DNA of 12,138 nucleotides from Smithellaceae bacterium (GCA_028704195.1 JAQVLL010000024.1:1-12138); one strand, 5' to 3'. Shown: positions 1-7,511, counted from the first letter of the stretch. A program made the numbers and translations. The notes: a model not told the origin generated them from the letters alone.

Positions 1-62
1 CGGTCGGTCGAACCGTGAAACGGGTTCGGACGTATCTCGGACAGTTGAAGGAAAAAGGGCTG

Positions 63-428
63 ATGACTATGGGAGCCAACCGCGGACAACCGCAGGCAGT
101 GACGCCCGCCGCCCGACCATCCGGGCAACAGGAGACGGGAATGAGTCTCATTCCCCAGAGGGGAGAGAATTTCCTTGACCAGATTGACGATTTTGCACGG
201 CTCTCCCGGTCGAGCGCTGCAACCGGTGTTGTCGTGGGGTGTGCTGCTAACTCGATTATCGACGGGTTCACCAACCCGAACATCAGTGAGGAGGAAGGGC
301 TCCAGAAAGTTGCCAAAGGATGTGCGAGCCTTGGCAGTTTCATCTTCGGGGCGGTGCGGTCGCTCGATAGCCTCCAGAACGGCAACAACCGGAACGATCC
401 GGCAAACCTGGATGATGGGGGACAGTAG
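63..428 (+). CDS. Hypothetical protein with two hydrophobic Gly/Cys-Ala patches; start uncertain
   Basis: Unrecognised. From the ATG at 63 it encodes 121 residues: a polar Pro/Gln-rich N-terminus, a mixed middle, two short hydrophobic patches that each contain a Gly-Cys-Ala triplet (around GVVVGCAANSII and GCASLGSFIFGAV), and an Asn/Asp-rich tail. The patches are too short and polar to be confident membrane spans. The frame stays open upstream through a GTG at 15 to the window edge, so the gene may be longer or begin outside. I prefer 63 because AAGGA lies a little upstream, but that site is weak. The stop is only three bases before the next gene, so it belongs to the plus-strand operon. A small structural or membrane-associated protein is a guess. 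Confidence 0.6.
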   Translation: MTMGANRGQPQAVTPAARPSGQQETGMSLIPQRGENFLDQIDDFARLSRSSAATGVVVGCAANSIIDGFTNPNISEEEGLQKVAKGCASLGSFIFGAVRSLDSLQNGNNRNDPANLDDGGQ

Positions 429-431
429 AGG

Positions 432-2426
432 ATGACAGTTGAATTAACCTGTATGAACGGTCACACGTTCGAGGTGACCCCGGATATGGTCGGGGTCGTC
501 GCGTCCGGAACATCGTTCAAAGCGACGTGCCCGGAGTGTAATGCACCGGCGGCGATAACGCACGCGAAGGTGATTGAGGTTATGGGCCTGAAAGACAACA
601 ACGAAGCCCGGGAACTGAAGAAGAAGATGGCTGCGGAACTCCGTGAAAAGGGAGTCGTGCCGAAGGTGAAGAGCAAGCCGAAGACAAAGGTGGAATCCGT
701 GAAGACAACCGTGATAGACGAGGAACCGGACGAGCCGGATGAGATCGAGGAGGAGGAGGAAGATAGCGATATGACGAGTGGCGACCCCTACAGCCCGGCG
801 ACAGGAACACCGTGGACCGACGCCTCGGTGCCATTCGCCCACCGTCCCATAAACGCACCACCGCCCCGCCCCACGATGCCGCCTACACCGGCGATAACCC
901 CGCGTCGTCACGCCCCGATTGATGTGATGGGCACCGTGGGATCTGCCAAGGATCGGAACACCATCCTCCGTGAGACGATAGAGGCAACAAACCTCCCGGA
1001 TGCGACGAAGGATCGGATACGCAAGTTCATCGGCCTCAAGCCGGAAGGACTCTCCCCGCACGAACTCTACAGCGCCCTGACCTACCTTGGCGTTGCCAAC
1101 GCGCCCGCACTCGCTGTGGTCCGGTCGTATGAGTTCGACCTCTCGCTCCAGCAGCAGGAAGTTGAGCAGGAACGACAGCTCTACACGCTCCTCGGCGTCC
1201 CGATGCCGGAACCCGACCGACCGACCTCTCCGGACTATTCGCGGGGCCAGTTTCCCTTCATGCAGCAGAGTGCCGGAGTCGCCCCGAGTCCTAACATGGC
1301 CCAGAATCCATTCCTCACGCCCACGTCACGCCCTTCTGGCGGGGGATCTCCGGGACAGGGTGAAAATGGTAGGGCCGGAAATAAGGAGCCCCAAATCGAC
1401 ATAGCGACGCTCCTCCCTCTCGCCATGCAGAACCCGCAACTGTTTCAGATGCTCGTCTCAAACCCACAACTCATGCAGGCGGTGGCACAGAACCCGATGA
1501 TGCTCTTCCAGATGATGCAGATGACCCAGGGCAACCAGACCGCCCAGGCACAGCAGGCACAGAACGGTGGCGTGAGCCGCGAAGAGGTTCGGGCACTCAT
1601 CAGCAACGAGATGGCGGAACTCAAGAAGATCCTCACCGAAGCAAGTGGCAACCCCCGGGAGAATGCACTCGCTGAAGAACTGCGGCAGAATCGGCAGTTC
1701 ATGCTTGAGATCATGAAAGGCCAGTTGGCCGCAAACAACAACGCCGGGCGTCAGCGCGACCCGCTTGCCGAGCAACAGGGAGAGATCCTGAAGACCCTGC
1801 TCCACAACACGCTCGACCGGTCGAACAACGATGGGACCGGGGTGATCCTGGGAGCTCTGGAGGAATTAAAAAAAAATCAGAACGGACTTGGTTCGGGTTC
1901 CCAATCGATTGAAGGCATGAACCTATTCCTCCGATATCAGGAACTTGCCAACCAGATGGAGGAAACGCGGAGCCGGTTCCAGGACGAACGCGAGAAGCGT
2001 GAGTCGTTGAAGGATATCGTGAACACCGCCGCTGGAACCATCGGCGAAACCATTGCCGGTGTGATCCAGCAGAGCGTGCCGGGACTACCGAATGCTTCTG
2101 GAGCGTCCGGAGCGCCCGGTAACCGGCCCGAGGCGCTCGGTGGGAGCCTCCGCCCCCGCCCTGTTCAGGATGTGGAAGAGGAGGCGGAGGAGTATGATGC
2201 TCCCACAGCACCTCCTCAGAGTCCGCCTGCTGCCCCACCCGGGGTGAACACGCTTGCGTGCCTTGACTGTGGGGCGCCTATCTACGTGCCGAGCGATGCC
2301 ACCAGTGCGACGTGCCCGAAGTGCAAGAAGAAGTTCGGGATCAACCGGACCCCACCGCCCGAAGTTCCGGGTGGCGCGCCGGACGGCACTGCCTCACCGC
2401 CGGTTGACGAGGACGTGGAATTCTAA
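432..2426 (+). CDS. 664-residue double zinc-ribbon protein with STI1-like NP repeats and disordered linkers
   Basis: No family recognised as a whole. Residues 1-50 hold a zinc-ribbon-like knuckle (C7, H11, then CPEC at 33-36), and residues 607-637 a second one (C610, C613, C628, C631). Between them lie a Lys-rich segment (60-90), a Glu/Asp run (97-113), a Pro-rich linker (115-165), a helical segment (170-255) and a Gly/Pro linker (260-320). Residues 333-362 are three decapeptides each carrying Asn-Pro, resembling the STI1/DP2 helical repeats of ubiquilin and Sti1/Hop. Gln-rich and helical, probably coiled-coil, regions follow (370-530), then a Pro/Gly-rich, acidic linker. Its stop overlaps the next start by one base. 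A scaffold, assembly or chaperone-like adaptor is plausible but unproven. A run of nine A at 1868-1876 lies inside the gene. Confidence 0.88.
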   Translation: MTVELTCMNGHTFEVTPDMVGVVASGTSFKATCPECNAPAAITHAKVIEVMGLKDNNEARELKKKMAAELREKGVVPKVKSKPKTKVESVKTTVIDEEPDEPDEIEEEEEDSDMTSGDPYSPATGTPWTDASVPFAHRPINAPPPRPTMPPTPAITPRRHAPIDVMGTVGSAKDRNTILRETIEATNLPDATKDRIRKFIGLKPEGLSPHELYSALTYLGVANAPALAVVRSYEFDLSLQQQEVEQERQLYTLLGVPMPEPDRPTSPDYSRGQFPFMQQSAGVAPSPNMAQNPFLTPTSRPSGGGSPGQGENGRAGNKEPQIDIATLLPLAMQNPQLFQMLVSNPQLMQAVAQNPMMLFQMMQMTQGNQTAQAQQAQNGGVSREEVRALISNEMAELKKILTEASGNPRENALAEELRQNRQFMLEIMKGQLAANNNAGRQRDPLAEQQGEILKTLLHNTLDRSNNDGTGVILGALEELKKNQNGLGSGSQSIEGMNLFLRYQELANQMEETRSRFQDEREKRESLKDIVNTAAGTIGETIAGVIQQSVPGLPNASGASGAPGNRPEALGGSLRPRPVQDVEEEAEEYDAPTAPPQSPPAAPPGVNTLACLDCGAPIYVPSDATSATCPKCKKKFGINRTPPPEVPGGAPDGTASPPVDEDVEF

Positions 2427-2809
2427 TGGGGGTCAACGACGTGGGCGAGAAATATCATGGGTTCGCTGTGGATATCGTCCGCAAGGTGATGAACTCGTCT
2501 CTCCAGGGCACGACCCCCGGCCAGTTGGTCGAATCGATCCGGGCGAATGCATCGCTCATGCAGAATGCGTCGGGGCAGATCCGGTATTATTCCGGGTTCA
2601 TCCCGCCATTCGCTCTCTCCATGGCGGGTCGGCAGTTCTCGAAAGTCGAAAAGACGTATCCCGGAGGCATCAATGGGCTAGTCATGGACTGGCTCGCCGT
2701 CGATCATCCTGTCTACCACTCGTTACTGTTAAATACCGAGGGCGGTAAAGAGTGGTTAGAGACACAGGTCCGGGAGATCCTTGATGAATTTGACGTATTT
2801 ACGCGGTGA
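2426..2809 (+). CDS. Hypothetical protein, 127 residues
   Basis: Unrecognised soluble protein. The ATG overlaps the TAA of the preceding gene (TAATG), and GAGGA lies a short way upstream inside that gene, which points to translational coupling. The product is mixed alpha/beta with many aromatic residues: an amphipathic N-terminal helix, a central stretch around RYYSGFIPPFALSMAG that is hydrophobic but interrupted by prolines, and an acidic C-terminal helix. There are no cysteines and no obvious catalytic motif. Its place directly behind the large zinc-ribbon protein suggests a partner or a co-assembled structural subunit, which is inference only. Confidence 0.8.
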   Translation: MGVNDVGEKYHGFAVDIVRKVMNSSLQGTTPGQLVESIRANASLMQNASGQIRYYSGFIPPFALSMAGRQFSKVEKTYPGGINGLVMDWLAVDHPVYHSLLLNTEGGKEWLETQVREILDEFDVFTR

Positions 2810-2815
2810 GTAACG

Positions 2816-3355
2816 ATGGGGACGCTTCAAGATGCATTTGTTCAGGCCATGCCCGCGATGATCGGAACCGCTGTAGGGGTCATCGGGTCACGACTCGTGG
2901 ACGTAGTGCTGCCCCCGAAGTCGTCCCGGGATCTCTTCAACGAATATTACAAGGCGGTCGAGAGCAGCGAACTGCCACCTACGGTTGCGGATGCAGATGC
3001 TATTCTGCACCATACCGCGGCACCTCGACCGGCTGCCCGCCTACCCCCGCAGCCTGTGAAGAAGCAGTACAACGCGGCGGGGAAGGGCGACATGGCCGTG
3101 ATGACCGATGAGATCCGGCAGGCGATCACATCGCTGAAGACGGCAAAAGAGCACACCCGCTGTAGTCTGTGTCGGGCGACCCTGACCGAACTGGAAGAGG
3201 ATGTGCAGAAGAAGACCGAGTTCATTCGGCAGTCCACAGCCATGTGGAACGCTATGCAGGACATGAAAGAGCGGGGCGACCTACCAGAAGACGCAGCGTG
3301 GTCGGACTTGACGGACGAGCAGAAACAGATGGTGAAACAGTATGCAAATCAATAG
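2816..3355 (+). CDS. Hypothetical protein with N-terminal hydrophobic segment and CxxC in a coiled-coil-like region
   Basis: Unrecognised, 179 residues. Residues 8-32 form one hydrophobic stretch rich in Ala, Gly, Met and Val that could be a membrane anchor or an N-terminal signal. A Pro/Ala-rich linker follows (about 53-82), then a long charged helical part (95-175). The helical part contains a CSLC motif at 116-119 flanked by heptad-like Leu/Ile spacing, so two copies could join through a shared metal or disulfide. The start at 2816 is supported by GGTGAG overlapping the stop codon of the preceding gene. The last 14 bases overlap the next gene. The layout (anchor, flexible linker, coiled coil) fits a membrane- or virion-associated component, but no family assignment is possible. 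Confidence 0.8.
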   Translation: MGTLQDAFVQAMPAMIGTAVGVIGSRLVDVVLPPKSSRDLFNEYYKAVESSELPPTVADADAILHHTAAPRPAARLPPQPVKKQYNAAGKGDMAVMTDEIRQAITSLKTAKEHTRCSLCRATLTELEEDVQKKTEFIRQSTAMWNAMQDMKERGDLPEDAAWSDLTDEQKQMVKQYANQ

Positions 3356-3710
3356 AAACGGCGAATCAGTGGAGATTGACGATGGAGTCTATTGTTCCAT
3401 CGCAATGGACGAGGCGATGAACACCATGTGCCAGGGGAGCGAACCGGCGTTCCGCGAGGTTGCAATATCGTTCTTCGGGTTCACGGAGAACGATCTCGGA
3501 CGGTTGTTCCCTATCGAGGACCGGTACCGGGACGTGCTGGACGATGGGCTTGCTGACGGAAGATGCACGGAGATGGCCGAGGTCCGGATCTTCGTGCTCG
3601 CGCTCGCCTGGGAGAAGGTGAAGGAAGACGCGATGCCCCCGAAAGCAGCCATCCAGTCGGCATGGGCAGATGCACGCCTCATGTGTGAGGAGTTTGGGGT
3701 GATGATCTGA
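3342..3710 (+). CDS. Hypothetical acidic helical protein, 122 residues
   Basis: Unrecognised. The start overlaps the previous gene by 14 bases and has a good ribosome site (GGTGA, 3331-3335). The product begins with a short beta-like stretch and then appears mostly helical and acidic, with four scattered cysteines (C18, C30, C75, C115) and hydrophobic helices around EVAISFFGF and VRIFVLALAW. No catalytic motif is seen. The stop shares one base with the next ATG. The 3' end carries GGGGTGATGATC, which is almost the full complement of the archaeal 16S tail and serves as ribosome site for the next gene. Likely co-translated with both neighbours. Confidence 0.78.
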   Translation: MQINRNGESVEIDDGVYCSIAMDEAMNTMCQGSEPAFREVAISFFGFTENDLGRLFPIEDRYRDVLDDGLADGRCTEMAEVRIFVLALAWEKVKEDAMPPKAAIQSAWADARLMCEEFGVMI

Positions 3711-4093
3711 TGACGGGACTGGCGCCCGAACCGTCGCCCGAACTGATCGATGAGATGGAATTGGAAGCAGATCAGGCAGAAACGAACGGCGAGATTATCA
3801 TCGTCGGGGCCGAGGAGTGCCCGAACTGTGGTGCGGTGAAGATACTGTTCGAGGAGGAGCTGGAAGAGAAATCCGCACGGTATGTTGACATTGGGTCCGA
3901 CGAAGGGCGGATGATTGACGACCTCTTCGGGCACATCAACGCGGTCCCATTCGTCGCCTACCACAACAAGGCCACGGGAAAGATCACGGAATGTGACCTG
4001 ACCCCGGAAGGCGAGTCGATGGGCGAGGCGGTCTGGGCGATCGCCTGTGATCTGGCGAACGAAGAGAAGAGCCGAACCATTCCCACGGCGTGA
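3710..4093 (+). CDS. Glutaredoxin/thioredoxin-fold protein with CPNC active site
   Basis: Probable small thiol-disulfide oxidoreductase in the cytoplasm. After an acidic N-terminal tail (1-26) comes a beta strand (EIIIVGA) leading into CPNC at residues 37-40, then a helix, a second strand ending in YVDIGSD, and NAVPFVAYH with the cis-proline at P80 expected beside the active site. This order (strand, CxxC at the start of a helix, then cis-Pro before a strand) is the glutaredoxin/thioredoxin pattern. The C-terminus is a helix followed by a short tail. The acidic N-terminal extension is unusual. It is in the same operon as several Cys-containing proteins, so it may keep them reduced or help form their disulfides (inference). 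The start is very well supported by GGGGTGATGATC immediately upstream. Confidence 0.8.
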   Translation: MTGLAPEPSPELIDEMELEADQAETNGEIIIVGAEECPNCGAVKILFEEELEEKSARYVDIGSDEGRMIDDLFGHINAVPFVAYHNKATGKITECDLTPEGESMGEAVWAIACDLANEEKSRTIPTA

Positions 4094-4151
4094 TGGTGAT
4101 AGCGTGTCCCCGACCACCATTCCCATCTCCCCGACAGGCAGGATTGTCTGC

Positions 4152-4310
4152 ATGGCCCAACTCGACATCAAGATCCGTGAGATTCGGGGCGAGATCAATT
4201 ACTATCTCGCAACCGTGAACCCGAGCTACGTGGATCGGGAATGGATTGCACAGCGACGCGAACTGGTCCGGCAACTGTCGGAGGACTTGCAGCACCTGCG
4301 TGACGATTGA
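4152..4310 (+). CDS. Small helical protein, 52 residues
   Basis: Unrecognised. From the ATG at 4152 it encodes 52 residues that look like a charged two-helix hairpin: a first helix (DIKIREIRGEINYYLATV), a turn containing NPSY, and a second helix rich in Arg, Glu and Leu. A longer version could begin at GTG 4104 (68 residues), which has GGTGAT just upstream and lies only 11 bases after the previous stop. The extra residues are Pro/Thr/Ser-rich. The ATG is the conservative choice. The stop is one base before the next ATG. Its size and helical hairpin would fit a small adaptor or DNA-associated protein, but nothing specific can be said. Confidence 0.6.
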   Translation: MAQLDIKIREIRGEINYYLATVNPSYVDREWIAQRRELVRQLSEDLQHLRDD

Positions 4311-4311
4311 T

Positions 4312-4707
4312 ATGCCCCGCAAAGTCGCCTTGACTGACGTGGACGATCCCCGGCTCCGAATCGTGATGGCAATGATCCGGGCAGGGAATCCCGTTCGACA
4401 GGCAGACATTGCCGCTTCAACGAAATTCGCGCCACAGTTAGTCGATTACCATCTCCGGACGCTTGCAGCAACCGGTGTGGTGATTGAGGTTTCCGATATC
4501 GAAACCGGAAGATATTACGCCCTTCAGGAGCCGTTTTACGATACTACGTTCATGGAGGGTATGGCACAGGCACTTCTCCCCCTCGCTCGCACCGTGAGCA
4601 CGTCCATTGATCTCTCAGACGACCACGATCCGATCAATGCCATGAAAGAAACCATCCGATTCATGGTGAACGTGTTTCTTTGCACCGTTGGACGAAATAT
4701 GACCTGA
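4312..4707 (+). CDS. Winged-helix (ArsR/MarR-like) DNA-binding regulator
   Basis: Likely transcription regulator, 131 residues. Residues about 13-75 form a winged helix-turn-helix: helix 1 (PRLRIVMAMIRAG), helix 2 (RQADIAASTK), recognition helix (APQLVDYHLRTLAATG) and a beta wing (VVIEVSDIETGRYYAL). The pattern of a recognition helix ending in DYHLRTL followed by a short wing is typical of archaeal ArsR/TrmB-type proteins. The C-terminal 55 residues are helical and probably dimerise or sense a signal. It is the last gene of the plus-strand operon and sits just before the promoter of the 78-residue basic gene, so that promoter or its own operon are natural targets (inference). The ATG at 4312 is chosen over an in-frame TTG at 4246 that lies inside the preceding gene. 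Confidence 0.82.
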   Translation: MPRKVALTDVDDPRLRIVMAMIRAGNPVRQADIAASTKFAPQLVDYHLRTLAATGVVIEVSDIETGRYYALQEPFYDTTFMEGMAQALLPLARTVSTSIDLSDDHDPINAMKETIRFMVNVFLCTVGRNMT

Positions 4708-4711
4708 CCGT

Positions 4712-4731
4712 GCTCGGATCAAAACTTTTTT
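4712..4731 (+). terminator. Possible T-tract terminator after the eight-gene operon
   Basis: A run of six T (4726-4731) follows the last stop of the plus-strand operon by about 20 bases. Archaeal termination often needs only a T-tract in the non-template strand. No strong hairpin precedes it, so some read-through into the next unit is possible. Confidence 0.35.
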
Positions 4732-4737
4732 GAATAA

Positions 4738-4774
4738 CCTATAAATACTCCTCTCGCCAACAGGGGTGTGAGGA
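4738..4774 (+). promoter_or_regulatory. Archaeal promoter and ribosome site of the basic 78-residue gene
   Basis: TATAAATA at 4740-4747 is an almost ideal archaeal TATA box, set in an AT-rich patch within GC-rich DNA. A start of transcription about 25 bases downstream would fall near 4765, giving a leader of roughly 15 bases. GTGAGGA at 4768-4774 is a good ribosome site seven bases before the ATG at 4782. A B-recognition element is not clear: the bases just upstream read GAATAACC. Confidence 0.75.
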
Positions 4775-4781
4775 AACGAAC

Positions 4782-5018
4782 ATGGTCTCGACCAAAAAGA
4801 TGGGCGGACTGGAGATTACCATCGGTGCGGGTGGCCTTCGGTTCAAGAAGCGCAAGAGCGAGTTCAATATCAAAGTCGGCAAGTGCATGGAGGCGTCTGG
4901 TGTGACCCCCGCAGAGGGTGGCCGGTACAGCAAGAAATTCCAGAAGCAGTTCATCGCCTGTGTCGATAAGAACTCCAAGGGCGTCAAGCCGTCGATCAAG
5001 GCGAAGTGGGGCCTGTAA
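4782..5018 (+). CDS. Very basic 78-residue protein in its own transcription unit
   Basis: Unrecognised. It has about 18 Lys/Arg against 5 Asp/Glu. It starts with a beta-like segment (LEITIGAGGLRF), then a Lys/Arg cluster (KKRK, 22-25) and two half-sites that each end in cysteine (GKC at 33-35 and IAC at 58-60). The C-terminus is Lys-rich and ends KWGL. The two cysteines 25 residues apart could form a disulfide or link subunits. It is the only gene in the window with a strong promoter, a good ribosome site and a hairpin terminator all to itself, so high and independent expression is expected. Charge and context suggest an abundant nucleic-acid-binding protein, a chromatin-like protein or a small virion protein. 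Which of these cannot be decided from sequence. Confidence 0.85.
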   Translation: MVSTKKMGGLEITIGAGGLRFKKRKSEFNIKVGKCMEASGVTPAEGGRYSKKFQKQFIACVDKNSKGVKPSIKAKWGL

Positions 5019-5026
5019 GGCCAGGG

Positions 5027-5091
<65 letters not shown>

Positions 5092-5107
5092 GCTTTGGGG
5101 ACCGGTC

Positions 5108-5144
5108 TGCCTCGCCCTTTGTGGCGGGGCACCTTGTTAAAAAA
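5108..5144 (-). terminator. T6 tract and hairpin after the 766-residue gene
   Basis: Read on the minus strand, a run of six T (5144-5139) follows the stop of the 766-residue gene by about ten bases. A nine-pair hairpin comes next (5108-5116 with 5123-5131, one G-U pair, six-base loop). Here the T run precedes the hairpin, so the T-tract is probably the termination signal and the hairpin stabilises the 3' end. It mirrors the terminator on the opposite strand. Confidence 0.5.
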
Positions 5145-5154
5145 GAAGCGTTTT

Positions 5155-7455
5155 TCACAGCAACTGATCGTCATCAACTCGGTCGCGATCCGTGTCAACA
5201 ATGATGTCGGCACCATACCGCTTCCGCATCCGATCAACCAGTTGGAGGAACCCTTTCCCGGGATATGTCTTGCCCTGGGACGGCTTGAGCACGTTCCCCT
5301 GGGTAGTCGTGATCAGGTTGAACTCTGCAATCATCCCTTCCTTCGGATGCTGTATGACGATGATCTCGTAATCATCCCACACCCGCTCGGGCGTGGCTGT
5401 CCCCATCGAGAGGAACATCAGGGTGACGTCGGCACGGGAGCGGGGCCGTTTGAGCTTCCCGGTCATTGCCATATACACGGCTTCCTCGAACTCGCCCCGC
5501 TGAATTGTGCCGGTCTTGTGACCAATGAGCAAAGCACGCTGTGTGGTCGTGTTTGCCAATTCTGCCTTGACCGCCTGGGCGATTGCGGGGCCAATGTCTT
5601 CTGCCGCAGCACCGCCGACACCCTCAATCACCGGCAACTGTGTTACCACAGTCCGGAGGTCGGTCAGTTCATAACTCGCGACGATGGTTTCCTCGATGGC
5701 CTTTATCACGGCATAGATATCGATCTCGTTCCGGGCGAGCTGGTTTGCGAGCAGGTCGAGTTGGGATGCATTCTCCTGACAGATGATCGCAGCATCTTTG
5801 ATACTCACATCGTATCGGGAGATCACCGACACACAGGTCAGAGATACGAGTTTTCGGGCGGTGGTATAGGCAAGGTCTTCTCGCACCGTCTCCCGGGGCG
5901 GTTTTGTGGCAATGATAGCCTTGACGCCAGCGAAGCGTTCGGTCGGGTCCACCGGTGCCAGCGGGGGCTGTGGGAGCGTGGGCTTGATGGTGCCATCGGC
6001 AGCCGCAGTAACGGTCGTTGAGACTTTGACGACATCCCCAACCTTCTCCAGGGGGATGCCACCCACGGTGCTGACATCAACGTCCGCGTTCTCCAGGACG
6101 TGAACCAGCCGACCGGCAGGCATCTCGATAACTTCGGCACGCCGGATATTCACACCTGCCGCCGCGATGAGTTTCCTCGCCCGCTTCTCTGCGGCATCTT
6201 TCCCCCGATACGTCGTCTTAAAGTCCGCGGTCGTCCCATCGGTGTGCAGGAGGCGGACCACATACTCACTGTCCTGTTGTGGTGCCCGGGCTGCATCGGG
6301 ATCGAACCCGTCAGGGAACACAACCACACGCTTGTTCGTAGTGGTATCGACAACAGACGTCCACGCAACCCCGGGTTCCTTCATGAGCCTATCCGCCCGC
6401 TCGGTCGCGTGATACTCGGACTTATACCGCTTCTCGTAGTATTTGGGGCTGTTCCAGTTCCGCTGGAACCATTCAACGGCATACCGCTCGTTCCCAACAG
6501 GCGGCGTGCCTTTCCCGGAAGATGCGGCACGTTCTGCGGCGGCGGCGCCGACGGCACGCGGCGAGTCTTTACTCGCATCGACTCTGGTCGGGATGATGGG
6601 AACAGTCGGCGTGGGTTCGCTTGTTGTGGGCGGTGACGTGGCACCGCCATACTGCTCGCCGTACGTCTTGACAATTGCTGCGTATGCATCCCGGGGATAC
6701 CTCGGGATCAGGTCGGCGAAATCGGACGGGTATGGGACTACCGCGAGGTAATGCGTCGTTGCAATGGCACGCGGCATCGGCATCTCTTCGTTCCCGGTCT
6801 GGATGTCCCGGAATACGAGCCGACCATCGTCCATGCGCTTGACAAACTCGTAGAACACGTCCTGCCGGGGATGCTTCACAATTACCCCGGGGAACAGCAT
6901 GTCTGCCGTGAGTTTTACCGTCGCCCGGTTCTTGAGCTCTGTAATGGTCTCTCCAATGGGCCGGGTCCGGGCAGTTGTGCCCAGGGGCGCGTCTGCACGA
7001 TGGACGGTCTCCCCCGTCGCTGTGTTTATGACAACGTATACCTGCCCGGACATCTCACGCTGTGCGTTTGCTTCCTCTTTTGCGGCTGCAACATCGGCGA
7101 ATGTCGGCAAGTTCATCGGAAAAACGGAACCTTGTGCGATCAGGTTGATCCGGTACGACGGGGCAACGGACGCCGCTTTGACGAGTTGGAGATCCTTGCC
7201 CGCCTGGTATTTCCGATACTTTTCATGCACATTGGGCATTGATTTGAACACGTTCTCCCCGGTGTTGATGTTCCGCAGGATGTAGGATGGCCCCATGTCC
7301 GGATGGGTCTTGCGTTCCGTGACCTGATAGATGGTCTTCGACACCCCGTCCCATACGAGCATGCCCTTCTTCAGCAACGTCTCGGTGATGGGCACCCAAA
7401 GATCCGGATACGCCAGATACTCATCAACGTCAGCCTGACTCTTCAAACCCGCCAT
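5155..7455 (-). CDS. 766-residue multidomain protein with two duplicated modules
   Basis: Unrecognised. Two similar beta-rich modules lie at residues 31-72 and 185-226: each starts Met-Leu, runs through alternating hydrophobic strands, and ends in a RxIxTG turn (RNINTG and RDIQTG). A short strand with NTATGE lies between them (about 139-150). A Pro/Thr linker (272-300) and an Ala-rich segment follow. A second pair of alpha/beta modules is at 336-385 and 395-460, each with an Ala/Arg-rich helix, a Gly-Val turn and two strands ending in a V-rich run. Residues 520-640 are mainly helical, and 640-766 is a mixed domain with a basic helix and an acidic tail. The ATG at 7455 has GGTCGTGAG upstream and its own TATA box. 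It lies directly after the MCM-like ATPase gene, so a DNA- or partner-binding role in the same process is plausible. Confidence 0.88.
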   Translation of the reverse strand: MAGLKSQADVDEYLAYPDLWVPITETLLKKGMLVWDGVSKTIYQVTERKTHPDMGPSYILRNINTGENVFKSMPNVHEKYRKYQAGKDLQLVKAASVAPSYRINLIAQGSVFPMNLPTFADVAAAKEEANAQREMSGQVYVVINTATGETVHRADAPLGTTARTRPIGETITELKNRATVKLTADMLFPGVIVKHPRQDVFYEFVKRMDDGRLVFRDIQTGNEEMPMPRAIATTHYLAVVPYPSDFADLIPRYPRDAYAAIVKTYGEQYGGATSPPTTSEPTPTVPIIPTRVDASKDSPRAVGAAAAERAASSGKGTPPVGNERYAVEWFQRNWNSPKYYEKRYKSEYHATERADRLMKEPGVAWTSVVDTTTNKRVVVFPDGFDPDAARAPQQDSEYVVRLLHTDGTTADFKTTYRGKDAAEKRARKLIAAAGVNIRRAEVIEMPAGRLVHVLENADVDVSTVGGIPLEKVGDVVKVSTTVTAAADGTIKPTLPQPPLAPVDPTERFAGVKAIIATKPPRETVREDLAYTTARKLVSLTCVSVISRYDVSIKDAAIICQENASQLDLLANQLARNEIDIYAVIKAIEETIVASYELTDLRTVVTQLPVIEGVGGAAAEDIGPAIAQAVKAELANTTTQRALLIGHKTGTIQRGEFEEAVYMAMTGKLKRPRSRADVTLMFLSMGTATPERVWDDYEIIVIQHPKEGMIAEFNLITTTQGNVLKPSQGKTYPGKGFLQLVDRMRKRYGADIIVDTDRDRVDDDQLL

Positions 7456-7488
7456 TTATTACTCACGACCTAAAGAAGAGATGGTGAG

Positions 7489-7504
7489 CGGGATATAAAA
7501 ACCC
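7489..7504 (-). promoter_or_regulatory. TATA box for the 766-residue gene
   Basis: On the minus strand TTTTTATATC (7501-7492) is a good archaeal TATA box placed just past the stop of the MCM-like gene and about 40 bases before the ATG at 7455. Transcription would start near 7470, leaving a leader of about 15 bases that holds the ribosome site. The large gene can therefore be expressed separately from its upstream neighbours. Confidence 0.6.
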
Positions 7505-7511
7505 ACTGCCG

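Noticed and set aside
9..28. Short inverted repeat CGAACC / GGTTCG near the left edge
   Set aside because: A six-pair stem with an eight-base loop is common by chance in GC-rich DNA, and it lies in a possible coding frame at the window edge.
3389..4198. Minus-strand open frame (269 codons) across the middle of the plus-strand operon
   Set aside because: It lies antisense to three coupled genes with good ribosome sites, including the glutaredoxin-like gene. The translation is Arg/Ser/Pro-rich with no domain pattern.
5095..6021. Long plus-strand open frame (308 codons) opposite the 766-residue gene
   Set aside because: It is antisense to a gene with clear domain structure, ribosome site and promoter. 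Its product is rich in Cys, His and Arg without pattern, as expected from the reverse strand of GC-rich coding DNA.
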